Source of the DNA: Apricaphanius iberus
Taxonomy: Eukaryota > Chordata > Actinopteri > Cyprinodontiformes > Aphaniidae
DNA: 64,000 nt
Direction of reading: 5' to 3'
NCBI GenBank assembly: GCA_028564705.1
Contig: JAPXFQ010001789.1
Location: forward strand, 372,001-436,000
Part shown: piece by piece, positions 41,001 to 56,000 of the stretch
Layout: the number at the start of each line of letters is the position of its first letter
How positions within the stretch are numbered: position 1 is the stretch's first letter
The notes under the pieces: generated by a model
The model's input: only the letters and a program-made list of their open reading frames with translations
Databases searched by the model: none
What the model was told of the DNA's origin: nothing
Translations under genes and position numbers: made by a program

Positions 41001-44000
41001 GTTTTCAGGTTGGGTTTCTTTTTTGCATTTTATTTTTTGCAATAAAAATAGATATTTTACATGACTGGTTGAATAATCGTGATTAATAATCATGATTACA
41101 ATATTGATCAAAAATAATCGTGATCATTATTTTGGTCATAATTGTGCAGCCCTAGTATGTACTGTCTTTATTTATGTGAAACCACACATTTTTCATAATC
41201 ATATCAAGGTCATATTTTAAAATAAATGTGTTCACACTAAAAGAATAATATAGGGCGACCATATTTAGATTTCCGTTAAAAAGGAAACTTGATCCAGTCC
41301 TTAAACACTTCAGTCATTTTCTGTTTACTTAAAGATTTTTTAATTTAACATAAGTATTCCTCCTCTATGTGGTTGGAAATACTATTTAAATTAACTTAAG
41401 AACAACTTTTACAGTCAACCATTACTGAATTGACTTGATGACCTCTGACCTTTCTCGGCCTACTCATAGTTTTTGTGTCAGTGTGACCAACAGGATTTTC
41501 TGCTCCTGTCAGACAACTACAAAGACGCTTCTTTCACAACTAAATTTCGCGCTGTATGTCTGAAACACACCAATTAATGGTACAAATTCATGCTAAATCT
41601 GCACAGCATTGCTTTAGAAATGGTTGAAAAAGTGACCACAATGCCTACATTGCTTCTCTTCTTCAGTTAAACAACCAACAATCCTGCGCCGCATCACTGT
41701 ATGACTAATCGGACCAATTCCAATGTTGATAAATATAAGATTGTGCCTCCCTAACACAGTGAACTCAATCTAATTCAATATATTCCAGTTTAATACTCAC
41801 TAAATCAGTTGCATTTTTCCAAAACATGCAGACTGAGTCAATGGAAACAAATTCAACACTCAAATTCAGTACAGTCCAGTAACCAATTTCAGAGTAAAAC
41901 CTTTAAATCTAGTTTGTTTGCCCAGAAAGTCCAGTCATATGTGTGGAAGCAAACCGCAGCAGCTAAACAAAAAAACGCAACAGTGGTCCAGTTTTGGTTC
42001 ACAGTCAAACAGAGTCGACTCATTTACTACCAATCAGTTCAACTCCATTAGTCAGAGTAAACAGCCAGGATTGTATGTAAAGGTTGGATATGGAACACAA
42101 GTACGATAGCCACATCTAGTTTATCTAGGTTGTACTAACAATAAAAACATAATTCCAGCTGTTGGGTTATCTGGTTTGCTGCTGATACGCCCAATAACCA
42201 ACCTGAACTGTTTCCAGTAAGGAATGTATTTTAGAGAAGCTTAACTGACAGCCAACGCTAGCAAAGTTAGCAGGTGAGTTATCTCACCGATCCAAGAGGA
42301 AAGTCGCTGTTTTCTGTGTGTGTTTGATGCCATTGAAATGTTTTATGTGGGTCCAACAAGTGTAGACTTCACCTAAAACTACTGTAGTTTCTGTTCAGAC
42401 AGATAATAATGTCCAGGGCTCTGAAGCAGCTGCTAGACCTGCTGACCCCATTTTTCCCAGTACCAGCCAAGCTGTGCCGACCATATAGTTTTTTTCATAG
42501 AGACCATATCAGTCAACCTGCAGCCGTTACTGACTAGTAAATGTAAACCTAACATCATTGTTGTGCCCGATTTAAATGTACATTTTATTATATTTCAATC
42601 CAAATATAATTTTTTTAGGGAGATGATGTACTTTCGTTCTGTGCCACTCTAAAAGCCCTGTGAACTTTCTTACTTTCTTTTAAAAGTAGCTTTTTATCAA
42701 AATGTTCCACATACAACCTTTGATGCTGAATTATTTTTAGTCTTACTCTTTTTTTGGTTTGAATCTTCTACCTTCAACCTGAAGCTAAAAACACATCAGG
42801 CTTTGTTATTTAGCAGGAAAACGAACCTTTAAGAGGCTAAATGGTAATGAATATAACTAGCCAACTATTAACTAATGTGCTTGTGAACTATTTCCAAATG
42901 TACCTTAGTGGTGCAAGTAGCTCTCAGCGGCTCCACCAGTCTGTCCAGTCTCTGCAGCACGGCACTGGGGCAAAGTGAAGACAGTCTAGCCAGCATCAGG
43001 AACGTCAGCATCTAACAGGACCAATGAAAACCCAACCGTCAGATGGTTTCAGAATCAGGTGATAACAGTAGAACCCAGACTGACCTTGATGTCATAGTGG
43101 TCCTTCAGACCGTCCTCTACGTGGTTCAGGAAGGTGAAGATGTCCAGTCGGTCCAGGCAGCTGTCCAGCAGGGTATACATGCACTCGAACGCAGCCTTCC
43201 TCAGGTCCAGCCCATCGTCCACCGTGTGTTTGAAGGGACCCATCTCCACCTGCACACAGCCGACGTTCGGTCAGTCACCTGAGCGACGCCCGGCTACAAA
43301 TCTGCACGCGCCGCGGTTTTCCTCACCTCTCGGATTAGCTCCTTCCTCACTTTAGTCTCGTTGTAAAGATGCGGTAAAACAGAGTCCAGCAGCTCTCTGA
43401 TCAGACTGGGTTTGTTGTGGGCAGCAGAGTTAAACGTTACCAAGGCAACACGGCGCACGTTCAGGTCCGGGTCCTCCAGCGTCTTTAGGAAATCACCTGG
43501 GGGGAAAAAAACAACCAATGAGAGATCAGACCTTCAACTTTGAACTTTGTTTGACCCTGGAAATATTTAGCTGAACTTCTAGAGTTGAATCTTTTTCCTT
43601 TTTTTTTCCCCGAAGAGAAACCCAGATCTCCCTCTGGTGGATCACTAAGAGTCATCCTGATCAGATGCCTGAAAGAAATCTTAAGCCAATTAATGACAGC
43701 CTAGCTGTAAATTAACCACAATTATTAAGATTCCTAAATATGACTAAAAAAATAAAATGTTCTGTGTATCTAAAAGACAAAACCAGATGCTATTGCTCTT
43801 TCTTTTAAAGAAATACAAGAGAGATCCATGGAACTTTTGTTTTTAACTCCACAATCACATTTAAACGTGGCTCTAACAACCGTTTCATCTTTTAGCCCGT
43901 TGCTAAGGCTAACTAACTGGCTAACATTTTCGGTATGTACAGCTGATCTTTTCTTATTAATGTCGGACAACCTGAAGCGTCCTCCTAATGGGACTATAAT

Positions 44001-47000
44001 ATGAGAACAGAGTGTTTTCACTCAGAGGAATCTACAGTTTGGATGCAACACAGACGGCTACTGGAGATTCTTTCTGCACAAAACCATCAGGATCTAGAAC
44101 AACTTGAAGAATTAATTCATTTAAGCGATAATAACGCTTATTTTTAATGAAGAATTTTTTTATTGAATTGTATTTGTCTGAACAATTGATATTTGTTTAT
44201 CAACATGAGCGGAACAAAACTTTAACATAACTTCTATTCCCACCGTCATCATTTGTGGTCATGTTGCTGCCGCGGTGTTGGTTAGCTATGTTAGCCAAGG
44301 TTTACCTGATGTGAAGTTATCACTTCAGATCGCTTCTTCTGATTATTTACAACACCTGATCGCGTCTCTTTCTGCTGACTAAAATAGAGTAGAGAGCGAC
44401 GCAGACCGATAATCCCTCTATCTGATCTGTGACTGAGAAGAGACGTTCACATGGAACCGTGGTTCGGATCGACCGTACGGTTTATATGAGGAGCATTAAA
44501 AGCAGCACTGGCTGAAATTTAAGAGAAACAGGGCGGATCATCCTGCGCACGTGTTAACTGTGTAAAAAATATTTTTTTGCGTTAATTCTACGACTTAATC
44601 AACTCACTCATTTCATTTGTTTTTGATGATTTGTCTTTACTTAGGCCTCCAAGAAGAAAATTAACTTGGAGATAGAAGAATAAAAAGAAAGATTTGCTGC
44701 TCAGGCCTAATAAATTGCTGTTTTACGAGAGCGGAAAAATATCCTACATATTTACAAAGATGAGAGTATAAAAACTTACCTATGCAGTTCTTCAGCAGTG
44801 GGTCGATGGGCTGTGGGTGATCAGAAATGGTGAACTTCACTGCTGTAACCACGGAGCTCCTGGCGTACGATGAGCCTACGGATAAAAAACAATTAACATC
44901 ATACTGATCGATAAAACACAGCGTTTGTAAAAAAACTGAGGGTGACGCTTGTTCTGATTACCTGACAGCAGATACCCCTTGAGGCGTGGCAGCAGAGTTT
45001 CCGGGTCGATCAACGTCAGTTTGCCCAGACACTCGGCCACGACGTTCCTGGTTCCCTCCTCCTGACACTCGCAGTGTTTGAGCAGCAGAGACCAAACCGA
45101 CTCCACGTAGGGCTTCAAGCCGGACACGGACGCTGAGCCTGAACGGCCATGCACACACAAACGCGTCAAAACCGAAACGCACACACAAACTCACACACTC
45201 AAGAGCAGAAGCTGCGTTTCTCCTACTGATGATCTCTTTGAGGGAGTGCAGCAGCAGGTACTGCCTCTTGGAGGAGGAGATCTCCTGCAGGACGAAGGGC
45301 AGATACTCCGGAAGATTCCCCACCGCGATGCTGCCGAGGGCGTACGACGCTGCAGACTTCACCTGAGACACAAGCAGCCAGGTGAGGCTGCAGGCCGTTT
45401 TATAGAGGGAAGGTGAAGGAACTCGGAAGTGTTACCTCTTCACTGGAGGAAGAGAAGGCTTCCAGGATGACCGTCTTGAGCTCTGGTTGGCCGCTGAGAT
45501 CCACATGGTGTCCCACCTCGCCCAATGAAAGCAGAGCAAGCAGCCTGATGGAGTCCGTGGAGCGACTGTTCTTCACGTCCTGTCGGAAAGATCAAACTCG
45601 ATTAGGAAATCGTCCGTGCATCCTTCAGGAAGAAATGTAAAGCGAACAGCTCACCTGGATGAACTGTCCCACCACAGCGGGCCCCTCGGCGGGGCAGGCC
45701 CTGGTCAGGGCGGCGACACATTTAGCGATGGAGCAGTACGCCTGTTTGTGAGGCAGAGCCGCACTCTGAGAGTAAACCGGGCCCGTCAGCATCCTCAGGA
45801 GGTCCATGTAGCCCAAACCAGGGGTTTTAGTGGCCACCAGAGCCTGAAAAAAATAAACTTTTGTTCCAGTTCTTGTATTCACAAACCCAAATCCTGTAAC
45901 GATTCAATCACACCATTTATTCTCATGGTTATGGCAAGAAAAAAAAGATTTATTTTTAGATTTTTTGTTGCGTTATGAGGGAAGTCAGTCATTGCTAAAG
46001 AAGCTGCTTTTTCAGAGTGCTGCATCCAATCATCTTCATGGAAAGTTGGGTGGAAGGAAAACATGTGGTGCAGAAATGCAGCGTTGAGTCACAAGGGCTG
46101 AGATGTCGAACCCCTGGTGTTAAACCACAACAGAACCAGAGGGTTCTATCTCAGCTGAGCAGAAGCAGAACTGGACTGATTGCTCAGTGGTTTAAGGTCC
46201 ATGAAAGTCTGCATTTCTGTTGGAAATCAAGGTTCCAGAGTCTAGAGTGAAGTTTCTACAGTCAGTTATGATCTTGGGAACCATGTCATCCATCAAGTCC
46301 ACAGTCAACTACCAGAACTTTCTAGAGCAGTGGTTCTCAACCTTTTTGGAGGCCTGGACCCGCTGCATATTTTTGATTAACTCATTATAATTTGAAAGAG
46401 ATAATGTTCCAAAGCAATCATTCTGACGTATCAATGTAACAAAACAGAATATATCGTAATACATATCGTTACTGTACATGCTTAGGATTATATCGCAATA
46501 TAGATTTGATGCCCTATCGCCTGGTACTAGTTGTCAGTTATAATCATTAAAATTAAAAGAAATAAACATTTGAAATATATCAGTCTGTGGGTAATAAATC
46601 AATCTAATAGACAAGTTTCTTTTTTTGAATAGTATTACTGAAATAAATCAACTTTTCCATGATATTCTACTTTTATAACCAGCATCCGTACAATGAATTA
46701 CACTTAAAGTAAAGGTAAAAAAATAAAGGTAATGTTACCTTCTGATGTTTAGGTAGATAAAGGTCTTGGTCACATTTGAGTAAAATAACATTCTATTTCT
46801 TTACATTTTAGAGGATCCTTTTGAATATATATATATATTATTATCAAGGATCCCATCAAAATTAACAGAAATATGAATAATTTTTACTGAATAACCAATA
46901 GAAGATGAGTTATTAAATTTCAGCATTGTTTGGTAAAAAAGGAACCTGGTAGAAGTCGAGCATGGCAGCGAGCGCTCCTCCCTGCAGGAGCGGCGATCGG

Positions 47001-50000
47001 ACCAGGGCGATGAGCTGCTGCAGGATGTTCCCCCCGGCCAGCTGACCCAGCGAAGACGGGTGCGTCACGGCCAGCGTGGACAGGAAGCTCAGCGCCATCT
47101 GAGACACGTGCATGTCGCTCTCCGAGATCAGTGGCGGCAGCTCAGCAAGGACGGCGTCCACCATGACGGAAGACACGGCGGAGCTGAGGAGCAGAAAACG
47201 GCGGTGAGAGGAGCAACGTGAGGAGAGGACTTTAGTGGTTCCTTTGAAGGTTACCTGTAGTTTCTGAGCAGGATGTCCAGAGCGGCCAGCGTGCAGAGCT
47301 TCAGGGCGCGCTGGTTCTTCCTGAGGAAGGAGGCGAGGATTGGAACGGCGTCGGGGAGAACGGGCCTCAGATCGATTTTCAAAGGCGAGCCGGCAATCAG
47401 CGTCAGAGCTGCGAATAAAACGACAGTGTTACACCCGCTCGTTCCTGCATCAAAACACCGCCGACCCCCCCCGAGGAACCTGCGGGATCTGACCTTTGAC
47501 CGTCGTCAGCCGCGTGATCTCGTTCTTCAGACGCTCTAGAAAGATCAGCAGCGTTCCTGGAAGCTCATTGGGCAGACGGTCACCTGCACAACAAATCAGT
47601 TAGCTGCGTCCATCGCTTGATGACATTGCCTCATGCGACTGACGGGTGGACGTTACCTAGGTTACAGATGATCTGTCCCATACAGGAAATGGCCCGTTCT
47701 TTGACCTCCTGGTCGATGTCGGCGGCTTTCAGGCGTTTGATCGTGCAGGTGAACAGGTCGCTGATGTAGGGGGAGGGGTCAAAGCTGTCCGAGCTCTCTG
47801 ATTGGTTATCCAGGGGTCTGATCACCTGGAGAAGACCGTAAACATATCAGCAAATGCAGTCTGTGACACCGAATCCTCTGCAGTCGCAGGTTCCACTCCC
47901 ACCTTGACGAGCTGCTGGGTAACAAGCAGCGCCTCCGAGGTGATCTTGTAAAAGGGGTCTCCCACGCAGGCCACCACGGGCGGCACGAGGGCGGGGACGT
48001 GGGCGTGGAAGGCGTGAGCGGGATGCGTGACCATGATGACGTGGAGGCAGGAGAGAGCGTCGATCTTCAGGTTGGAGCTGCTCGACTTGTCGTTGAGAGA
48101 GAAGATGATACCTGAAGCATTAAAAATAAAAATCACCAATCGGTACAGCCCAAAAAAAAAAGAGTCTGACACAACCAATCAAATGTAATTATCAAAGAAA
48201 CCTGGAATAAATACAAAAAGAAGCTTTTAAAAGTCAAAAAGTTTTTATTTTGGCAAGAATCTGTTGATATGATATGTATCACAGTACGGAGGGACGATTT
48301 GCTAGATTGCGATACAATGAGTAAGATTACAGATTGTGATTATTAAAACCGAACATAACTGAAGAAAAACTGTCTCAGGGTTCTAAGCAATCCGACCTGT
48401 TTATTAAAAACATCCAGTTTTATTACTAGATCTACTCGATCCACTGGAACAAAGGAGGTAATAACAGCCACACTTTTGATTTTGCTACAAGAATTACTGA
48501 TTCTATTCAAATTCTGAAAAAATGATACATTGCTGCTGAAAATCTAAACGATATAGTGACATAAAAAATTGTGAAACTGAGCGTCTCGATATTTCCTTTT
48601 TAAGAATGGAGGGTTTGTATAAAATCTACAGTTGGTAGATATCCGTGGTCAGAAACAGAAGTTGGTATAGCTGCCATTTAAAGTTTTAAAGTTCAACTTT
48701 GCTATACATCCTTCAACTCTACGCTGCCCGTAGAGTTCTTATGTTCTCCATCAGGATGCCTTGGAACCTTCCAACGCCATAATGACGCCCGTCTTGTTGG
48801 AAGGCGGCAACTAAATTTCTCAGTTTGCTTTTATCTTTTCTTCAGAGCAGCGTTTACAAACCCTGGTCCTCGAGATACACTTTCCTACATGTTCAAGGTT
48901 TTTCCCTGCTTCAGCACACCTGATTTCAACTGATGGCTGATAACCAGGTTTTTGCTGAGCTGCATTGAGGACGAGGGTTGGGAAAAACAGTTTTGGAGCA
49001 TCCCGAGTCTTTTGGGGGCGAAGAGGCTGTTAATTGAGACAGTTTCCCCCAAAGTGTAAAAAGATTCAGTGGGTTGTTTCGGTCTCAATGCACAGTAATG
49101 TCAGCGAAGTCTTATGGAAGGACACAGATTTTGTTACTTAGAGCTAATTCTGTTTGCTCTCCGTCTTTGGTTTTCTCAATCTACCTAACCCTGTAGCAAA
49201 TTTGCTATAACATCTTAAAATATATCTTTTATCTTTCTTGTACTACTGATATGTTCAGACCTTTTCAGACGGATGCCTGGTTCCCAGAGGCAGCAGACAC
49301 AGAAGCATAGCTCATGTTGTTAAAAGATAAACAGTGATTGCTAAATGCTATTTACCGTTTTACCTGGTTGAGAGAAACTAGTCAGTAAACTCCGTCCCTC
49401 AATGTTTGCCGAAATATGTTCTAAAAGAGTTGGTTTCATCTTTGTGTTAAACTGAGTTGTATTTTTAGCAATAACAGCACCTCTGTGAGCAATCTCAAGT
49501 CGTTGACAGGAAGATCCAGCGGCATTGACAACGTTTTGTCGGGACAGTGGCGGTCGTTCCAATATCTGATTCTGATGTGATTTTTAAGATGCCGATAATG
49601 CTAATAAGTTTGCAGCTGCATCTTCTACAGGATAACTCTGTTATATGGCCTCAACAGCGAGTTGGAAGGATTTAATAATCCTCCGTTGTCCTTCCCTACG
49701 AAGAGGATTTTTGTGGCGTCTTCGTAGTAAAATCTTAGAGAAGACCATCGACCAGACTCCAAACTTATAAACGCCGAGAACTGAGAAGGCTGCCTTAAGG
49801 CAGCTGTGGGAAATGGTAAAAAAAAAAAAATCAAGGAACAGTGGAGAACCGTCCCAGGAGAGGATGACCAAGGAGCACCAAAGACTCATCCAGGAGATCC
49901 CAGAACAAAATCTACAGCTCTACAGGCCTCACTGCCTCACTTAATGTCGAAGTTCAAAAGTATTGCTAAGGCGAAATACACAGGGATCCGTCTCAATTGT

Positions 50001-53000
50001 TTCATGAGACTATGGAGGTGGTAGTGTGATGGTCAGAGCCTGATTCACTGCTTCAGGAACCAGAGAACATCTACTGATGAATGGAGCAATAAAATCTGGC
50101 CTGCAAGAGAATGTGCTGAAAGTTAGCCGCCAAAACATTTGGGTTACGGAGCAGAACCATCATCTGAGCAAGTCCACCATTTTTAGGCAAAGGTCATGGA
50201 ATCGCTGAATCTGATCTTAGAGCTTTAAACTTGAACCTGGGGTTTATTCTCAAAAACTCTGCAAAGAAGAGGACCACAACAACTCTTCTGTACACCAGAA
50301 CCAATTACCACCCCAATCCTTCAGCAGCTTCACTGGTTGCCCAAAGAATCTCAGCTTAAGTTTAAAAGTGTAGCTTTGCTCCTCCTTATCTAATTGAGCT
50401 GCTTCATATCTCCCCTCCTTTTCGTCCTTTCAGATCTTCATCAGTAATTAATCTTGGTCCTTTTTTTTCCTGGCTTATCACCATGGGGAGCAGAGATTTC
50501 AGCCGCTGAACCCACTTAAAAATATCAGAAATACTGACTCTGATTTTGGTTGTTGTACTGTTTACTTATTTGCTATTTAACTAATTCTTTTGTTGACTGT
50601 ATTACTTTCCTGTTTTACTTTTTCCTTCTCTGCTAGGAGACCTTAGGTTTTAGAAAAGCGCCCTCAAATAAAATGTATTATTATTGGGTTCAGGGGGCAA
50701 ATATTTTCTCACTCCTAATTTGTGGCTTCCGTTGGAGGGTTCTGATCCAGTAGAGGGGGCTGGATTACCTGGTATTAGTACTGGGATGTGCTGCGTCAGC
50801 GCTCCTGGGAGGACGTTGACCAGTTCCGTCAACATGTTGAAGCAGCACTGGCGAGTTTTCACACTCTTCTCCTTCAGCTGTTTGTGGAGAGCTTTGACGA
50901 TCATCGGCACCTGCAATGGACGAGCGACATTAACGAAAAACACAGAGAGAAAGAGAGATCTGTACTTCCTGTCACCTGTGTCGGCCCATGTTCGGGGGTG
51001 CAGGATGCTGATGGTTTCCTGTCACCGTGGGAACGGGTGAGCAAAACCAACACATTATAAAGAGAGCAACAGTGCCACCTGCAGCACAGGAACTACACTG
51101 CAGACATCTCTAAATACGGTAATTTATTTTAAATCGGTTGAAGAATAAAATCTAAAATCCTGCACTTTTAACTTTTTAGTCTAAAACAGAAAAACATCAA
51201 AACAACATGGATGTAAAAAAATAAATTCAGTGTTTAACCCCTGTTTAAAGCAATAATCTCTGATCTACTGATGCTGATTGTGTGGCACTTATACTACCTT
51301 TAACCAACTCAATAAGAATGCTTTTAAATTCAACCAAGAGTGAGAGTAAGGGACCTCTGATATCTTTACTGGTCAGACAACTTAAACAGAACAGATTTGG
51401 TCGAGTCTGATCCTGTTTACTCTGTTTTTAGTGTTTAGTTACAAAAAAAGTGACTAAACAAGAACCAATAGCAGTTATTAATAGGATAGCAATACAAACA
51501 GAATCAATAATTTTATAATAAGGATGTTTTATAACCTTATTGTGAATTGTATAAATAAATGGGTTAGGAATGAATTGTAAAAAGGCTGAACTCCCAGTTT
51601 TAACAAGAGGGATCATTATAAAACACAAACCAGGATTTATTATCAATCTGATTACCGAACCGCTGCTAAAGTATTCACACCCTTTGACCTCAAGTTAAAA
51701 CCACGAATGTAAACAAGTTTCAACAATAGAAGATACAACTTTTTTAAACCTGTACCAATACTTGGATTTGAGTACCTCCAGATACAGAGTACTGATAAGT
51801 CTACCACTCAGAAAAAATACAAGGAATCTGGAAGGCAGGTTTTATTTTCTTCTTTGCTTGTTACAACAAATGATGGTGAATTAGATATTAAAAAATGATA
51901 AAACTGACCATAAAACTAAAATTTCAAGTGAAATTTTTTTTGGGAAATTACTGCAGAGTTTCCACATTTTAAGTATCAGTTCATTGCATCGGTTAACTGT
52001 AATGAGTAATTTTGCATTACTCGTGGCTCTATTCATAGTTATTAAAACTCTCCAGAGCTTTAGAGCTACGCTGTCGGCTCACCATGATACTGCTGATTTG
52101 GGTTTTCTGGAGAAAATAAACGATAACGTCGATTACTACATTTTGTCAAAAAAAATCCGCTCGTCGACATCGTCGTGTTAGCCCTAGTTACAACATGAAA
52201 CTCTGCGGCTTATATAAAATTGAACGCCACACTTTTAGTTTTTTATTTTCGGGGTTTACCGTGACTAAATGGGAAAAGATTCAAAGCGTATCAATACCTT
52301 GTGACATAATTTAGGCGAATGAACAACTAGCAGAAGATCTGCTGCGGTTTTCCTACCTGACTCTGCAACATCGTCAGCGGCGTCTCGCCCTGCTCCATGG
52401 CGTCCGGATCGGCCAACCAGCTCTGAGCCGGTCTGGTCTGTTTGAGCAGCGACAGGTAGGCATGAAACACGTCCGCCTTCACGTTCTCCTCCCTCTCCTG
52501 AACACAAGGGGGGGGGGGCACTATCGTCAGCGGCACGCTCATAAACTCTGGGGATCAGGGATCGGCTGTTGGGAGCTACCTTGAAGCGGCAGACGAGCGC
52601 GGGTGAAATGGAGCGGTAAAACTCCGGCAGCATCTCGTGGCGTGTCGACACGACGGCGTCCAGACACTTGGCCGCCGCCCTACGGACCTTCCAGCTCATG
52701 TCGTCGTCGTCGCTGTATTCATCGTCGCTACCTGGGAGGCGAGAAGAAAACAACTCTAGCTACAGCCGACAAGAGTGGAAACGTTTCATCCCAACAGGGC
52801 AGATCTAGTTCCAGTACCCTGGTAATCTTCATCGTTCTGCTCAGCGTCCATGGCGTTATCGTCCTCATCCTCATCGTCGAAGTTGTAGTTGGGGTCGTAG
52901 GTCAAGTAGCGGAGGCAGATGGAGATGATTGTTGGAACGTGGGGGTAAACTTCTTTCGGACACCTGCACAGAAAACGATTAAGCGGACAGAGAAACCAGC

Positions 53001-56000
53001 GGAGCTGCAGCTGCAGCTACCAGAGCTCTAACCTCCTGACGAAGGACTCGAAGGCCTGGATGCAGTACTCTCTGAGCTCATCATCGTCCACGTTGCAGAA
53101 CTTCACCACCAGAGGGATGATCTTCTCCAGGTACTCCCCTGAACATGCAGGTCAAAGGTCAGCTCCCTGTCCACCGAACAAGCTAAACCCCACAGATTCT
53201 GACTGTGTCTCACCGATCCGGTGTCCCGCCTGCCTGCTGATGGCCGCCGTGCACTGGATGTACGTCCTGGTGGTCGACATGTTGTCGTTCCTCCCCAGCT
53301 CCGTGAGGAGGTGCTCAATCAGATCTATGAAGACCAGGTTCCCGCAGGACATCACCAGGTGGCCCAGAGCCATGATGGTCCTCTGGAAACAGAAAAAAAT
53401 ACAAACCCAGTCAGTCCCAAAGCGCTGGAAGCAAGTCGAGGTGGGTTAAACATCAGGAGGCTGAACGCACCTTCCTGACAGCGAGCCTGGGGGAGGTGAG
53501 CTGAGGCAGCAAACAGCTGAGGATGGAGGGGTGGAAGTTCACCAACAGGCCGCCCTGTCTGAAGGTCCACAAACACAACGGGTTAAATCACAGACAGCAA
53601 AGTAGGAATAGGGCTGAGGATGTGACCCACTCACTACATCAGATGGGTTTTTATTTGACCAAAAGGGAAAGTCTACAGAGCCGAGCAGGGGTCAGGCGCA
53701 GAAATGATTTTTTAAGTGTAAGAATCCGTATCCTCTGTTTATTAATCCGTGCTCACAGGTTTGGGGTCCTGCTAGAAAGTATTGACAAACAACTCCGTTT
53801 ACCCCAGGAAATGTCCTTCTGTAGGTACCAGGTTTGGTCGGGGGCCCAGAGCTCACTAATAACGTCACATTACAGCAACTCCACTCACGGCGAAGTTTAA
53901 GAGAGACATGTGCTCCTGTGATTACCAAAGTATAGTGATATCTGACCACGCCCCGGTGGTATTGTCTATGACCCTTCCTGACCTCCCTATTGCAGAGAGA
54001 CGCTGGCGGTTTAACTCAACTCTATTATCCAATACTGACTTTGTGAAATTCGTGGGGGAGCAGATAACATTTTTCTTTGATACAAATGCATCATCTGAAA
54101 CCTCCAGCCTAATCATTTGGGATACCCTGAAGGCTTACCTAAGGGGACAAATTATATCTTTTAGAGCAAATATGAAAAAGAAAGCCCAGAGAGAATGGGA
54201 CGACCTATCTAATCAAATTAAAGAAGTCGATCAAAGACTTGCTCAAAATGAGAAATCCGAACTTTATAAAAAAACGTCTGGAACTCCAAAATAGATTCAA
54301 TCTCCTCTCCACACATTTGATTGAATGCCAGATACTGCAGAGTAAAAGTCTGTTTTATGTTCATGGCGACAAATCTGGCACATTATTAGCCAATCAGCTG
54401 AAGGGGTTTAAAGCAAAACAAACACATCACAAAGATTCGAATGGGTGATGGTAACATCACCTCAGATCCTTCTAAAATCACGGTACTTTCAGGAATTTTT
54501 ACTCCCGACTGTACACTTCCGACCTCCCAAATGACAGCTCACTGTTGAAAAAGTTTCTTGACCATTTGAACATCCCTACACTTACACATGATAATAAGAC
54601 TAAGTTAAACGAGCCCATTTCACAGCTGGAGATAGCAGCTGCTTTCTCGTCATTGCAATCTAGGAAATCCCCTGGACCTGATGGGTTCTCAGCAGAGTTT
54701 TTCAAAACATTTTCTTCATTACTTTCCCCCCCATCTATGTTCAGTGTTATCAGACTGCTTCCAGCATGGCAAACTTCCAGCATCATCATATGATTATAGA
54801 CCCAGCAGAGTGCTCCTCCTACAGGCCAATCTCCTTAATAAATGCTGATACCAAAATTTTGGCTAAGGTCTTGGCCCATAGATTAGAGCAGCCATTCTCA
54901 ACCTCGGGGTCCCGACCGCAATTCGGGTCGCGAGATAATTCCTGGTGTCGCCAAATCATTTTGGAAAAATATAAATGAACGTAGCTTCCGACTGAACGTT
55001 AGAAGGACGACAAGCGGTTGGTCTCAAATGGGCATTTTATTACTCAAAGCCAGTTACTGTCGGCCGTAACTACACCAAAACAACAACAACTAACCTGTCC
55101 ACTGATCTCATATCTGCCATAATCATTCACACAGCTGAGCAAAGAAATGTTTTGTTTTTCTCCCCGATCTGCTGTCAGCAGGACCTGTAGAAAGCATACG
55201 CATTCACAGATGGTCTGAAATCGCAGAACCTAAACTTAAACATTAGTTTACTTAAACATTCTAAAATAAAGAGTTGTTACATTCATATTAAATTAAATCT
55301 TAATTAAGATTAAGATTCATTAAATTCAAACACAGAGTTTTTTTCTGCTTCATTGCTTGTCCAAAATTTTGTTTGTATGCGACTCTGATCTGTGCGGGTC
55401 AGATTCTGGTCAGTGAAGCACTCTGTAGCGAATTTGTGGTGGTAGTGGTGTTTGTGTGTGTGTGTGTGTGTGTGTATGCATAAAGCCAAGAATGAAGCTG
55501 CTCTGTTCAAACAAGCAGGCGCAGCCATCATATTTAATAGTTTCAGAGCAACATCTCTGCTTTGACCGAGAACTTGCTATTTTTCATGTTTAAGCTCTCG
55601 GACCGTAGGGGTTTAAAATTAAACGTGGGCTGTTTTTCTACTGTGTTTTGTTAAAGTTATAACGCGCTGTTATCGTTGTATTTCATTACAACGAAGTTTC
55701 CGTTATTTGTTTAGGTTGGCCTACATTTTAACCGCAAAATGATGGGATGTTGCGACTGCTGTCGGTCTGTTAATAGGAAAGTTAGCCCCCTGATGCTGCT
55801 TCATGATTTCCCAAAAATCCCAAAGTGTTTTAAAATAAAAAAGATAAAGAAACTAATAGCTGCAGTGAGTTCACAGGTGCTTGTCTGATTGTGTAAATGC
55901 GACTGCGTATGTTTGGTGGGGGGGTCGTGGCAGCAGTGCATGTTAAATTGGGGGTTGCGACCCAAAAACGTTGAGAACCACTGGATTAGAGGGTGTACTA

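Noticed and set aside
52265..52753. 162-codon minus-strand ORF as a separate gene
   Set aside because: It is cand1 exon 52580-52731 read through into intron and then out of frame.
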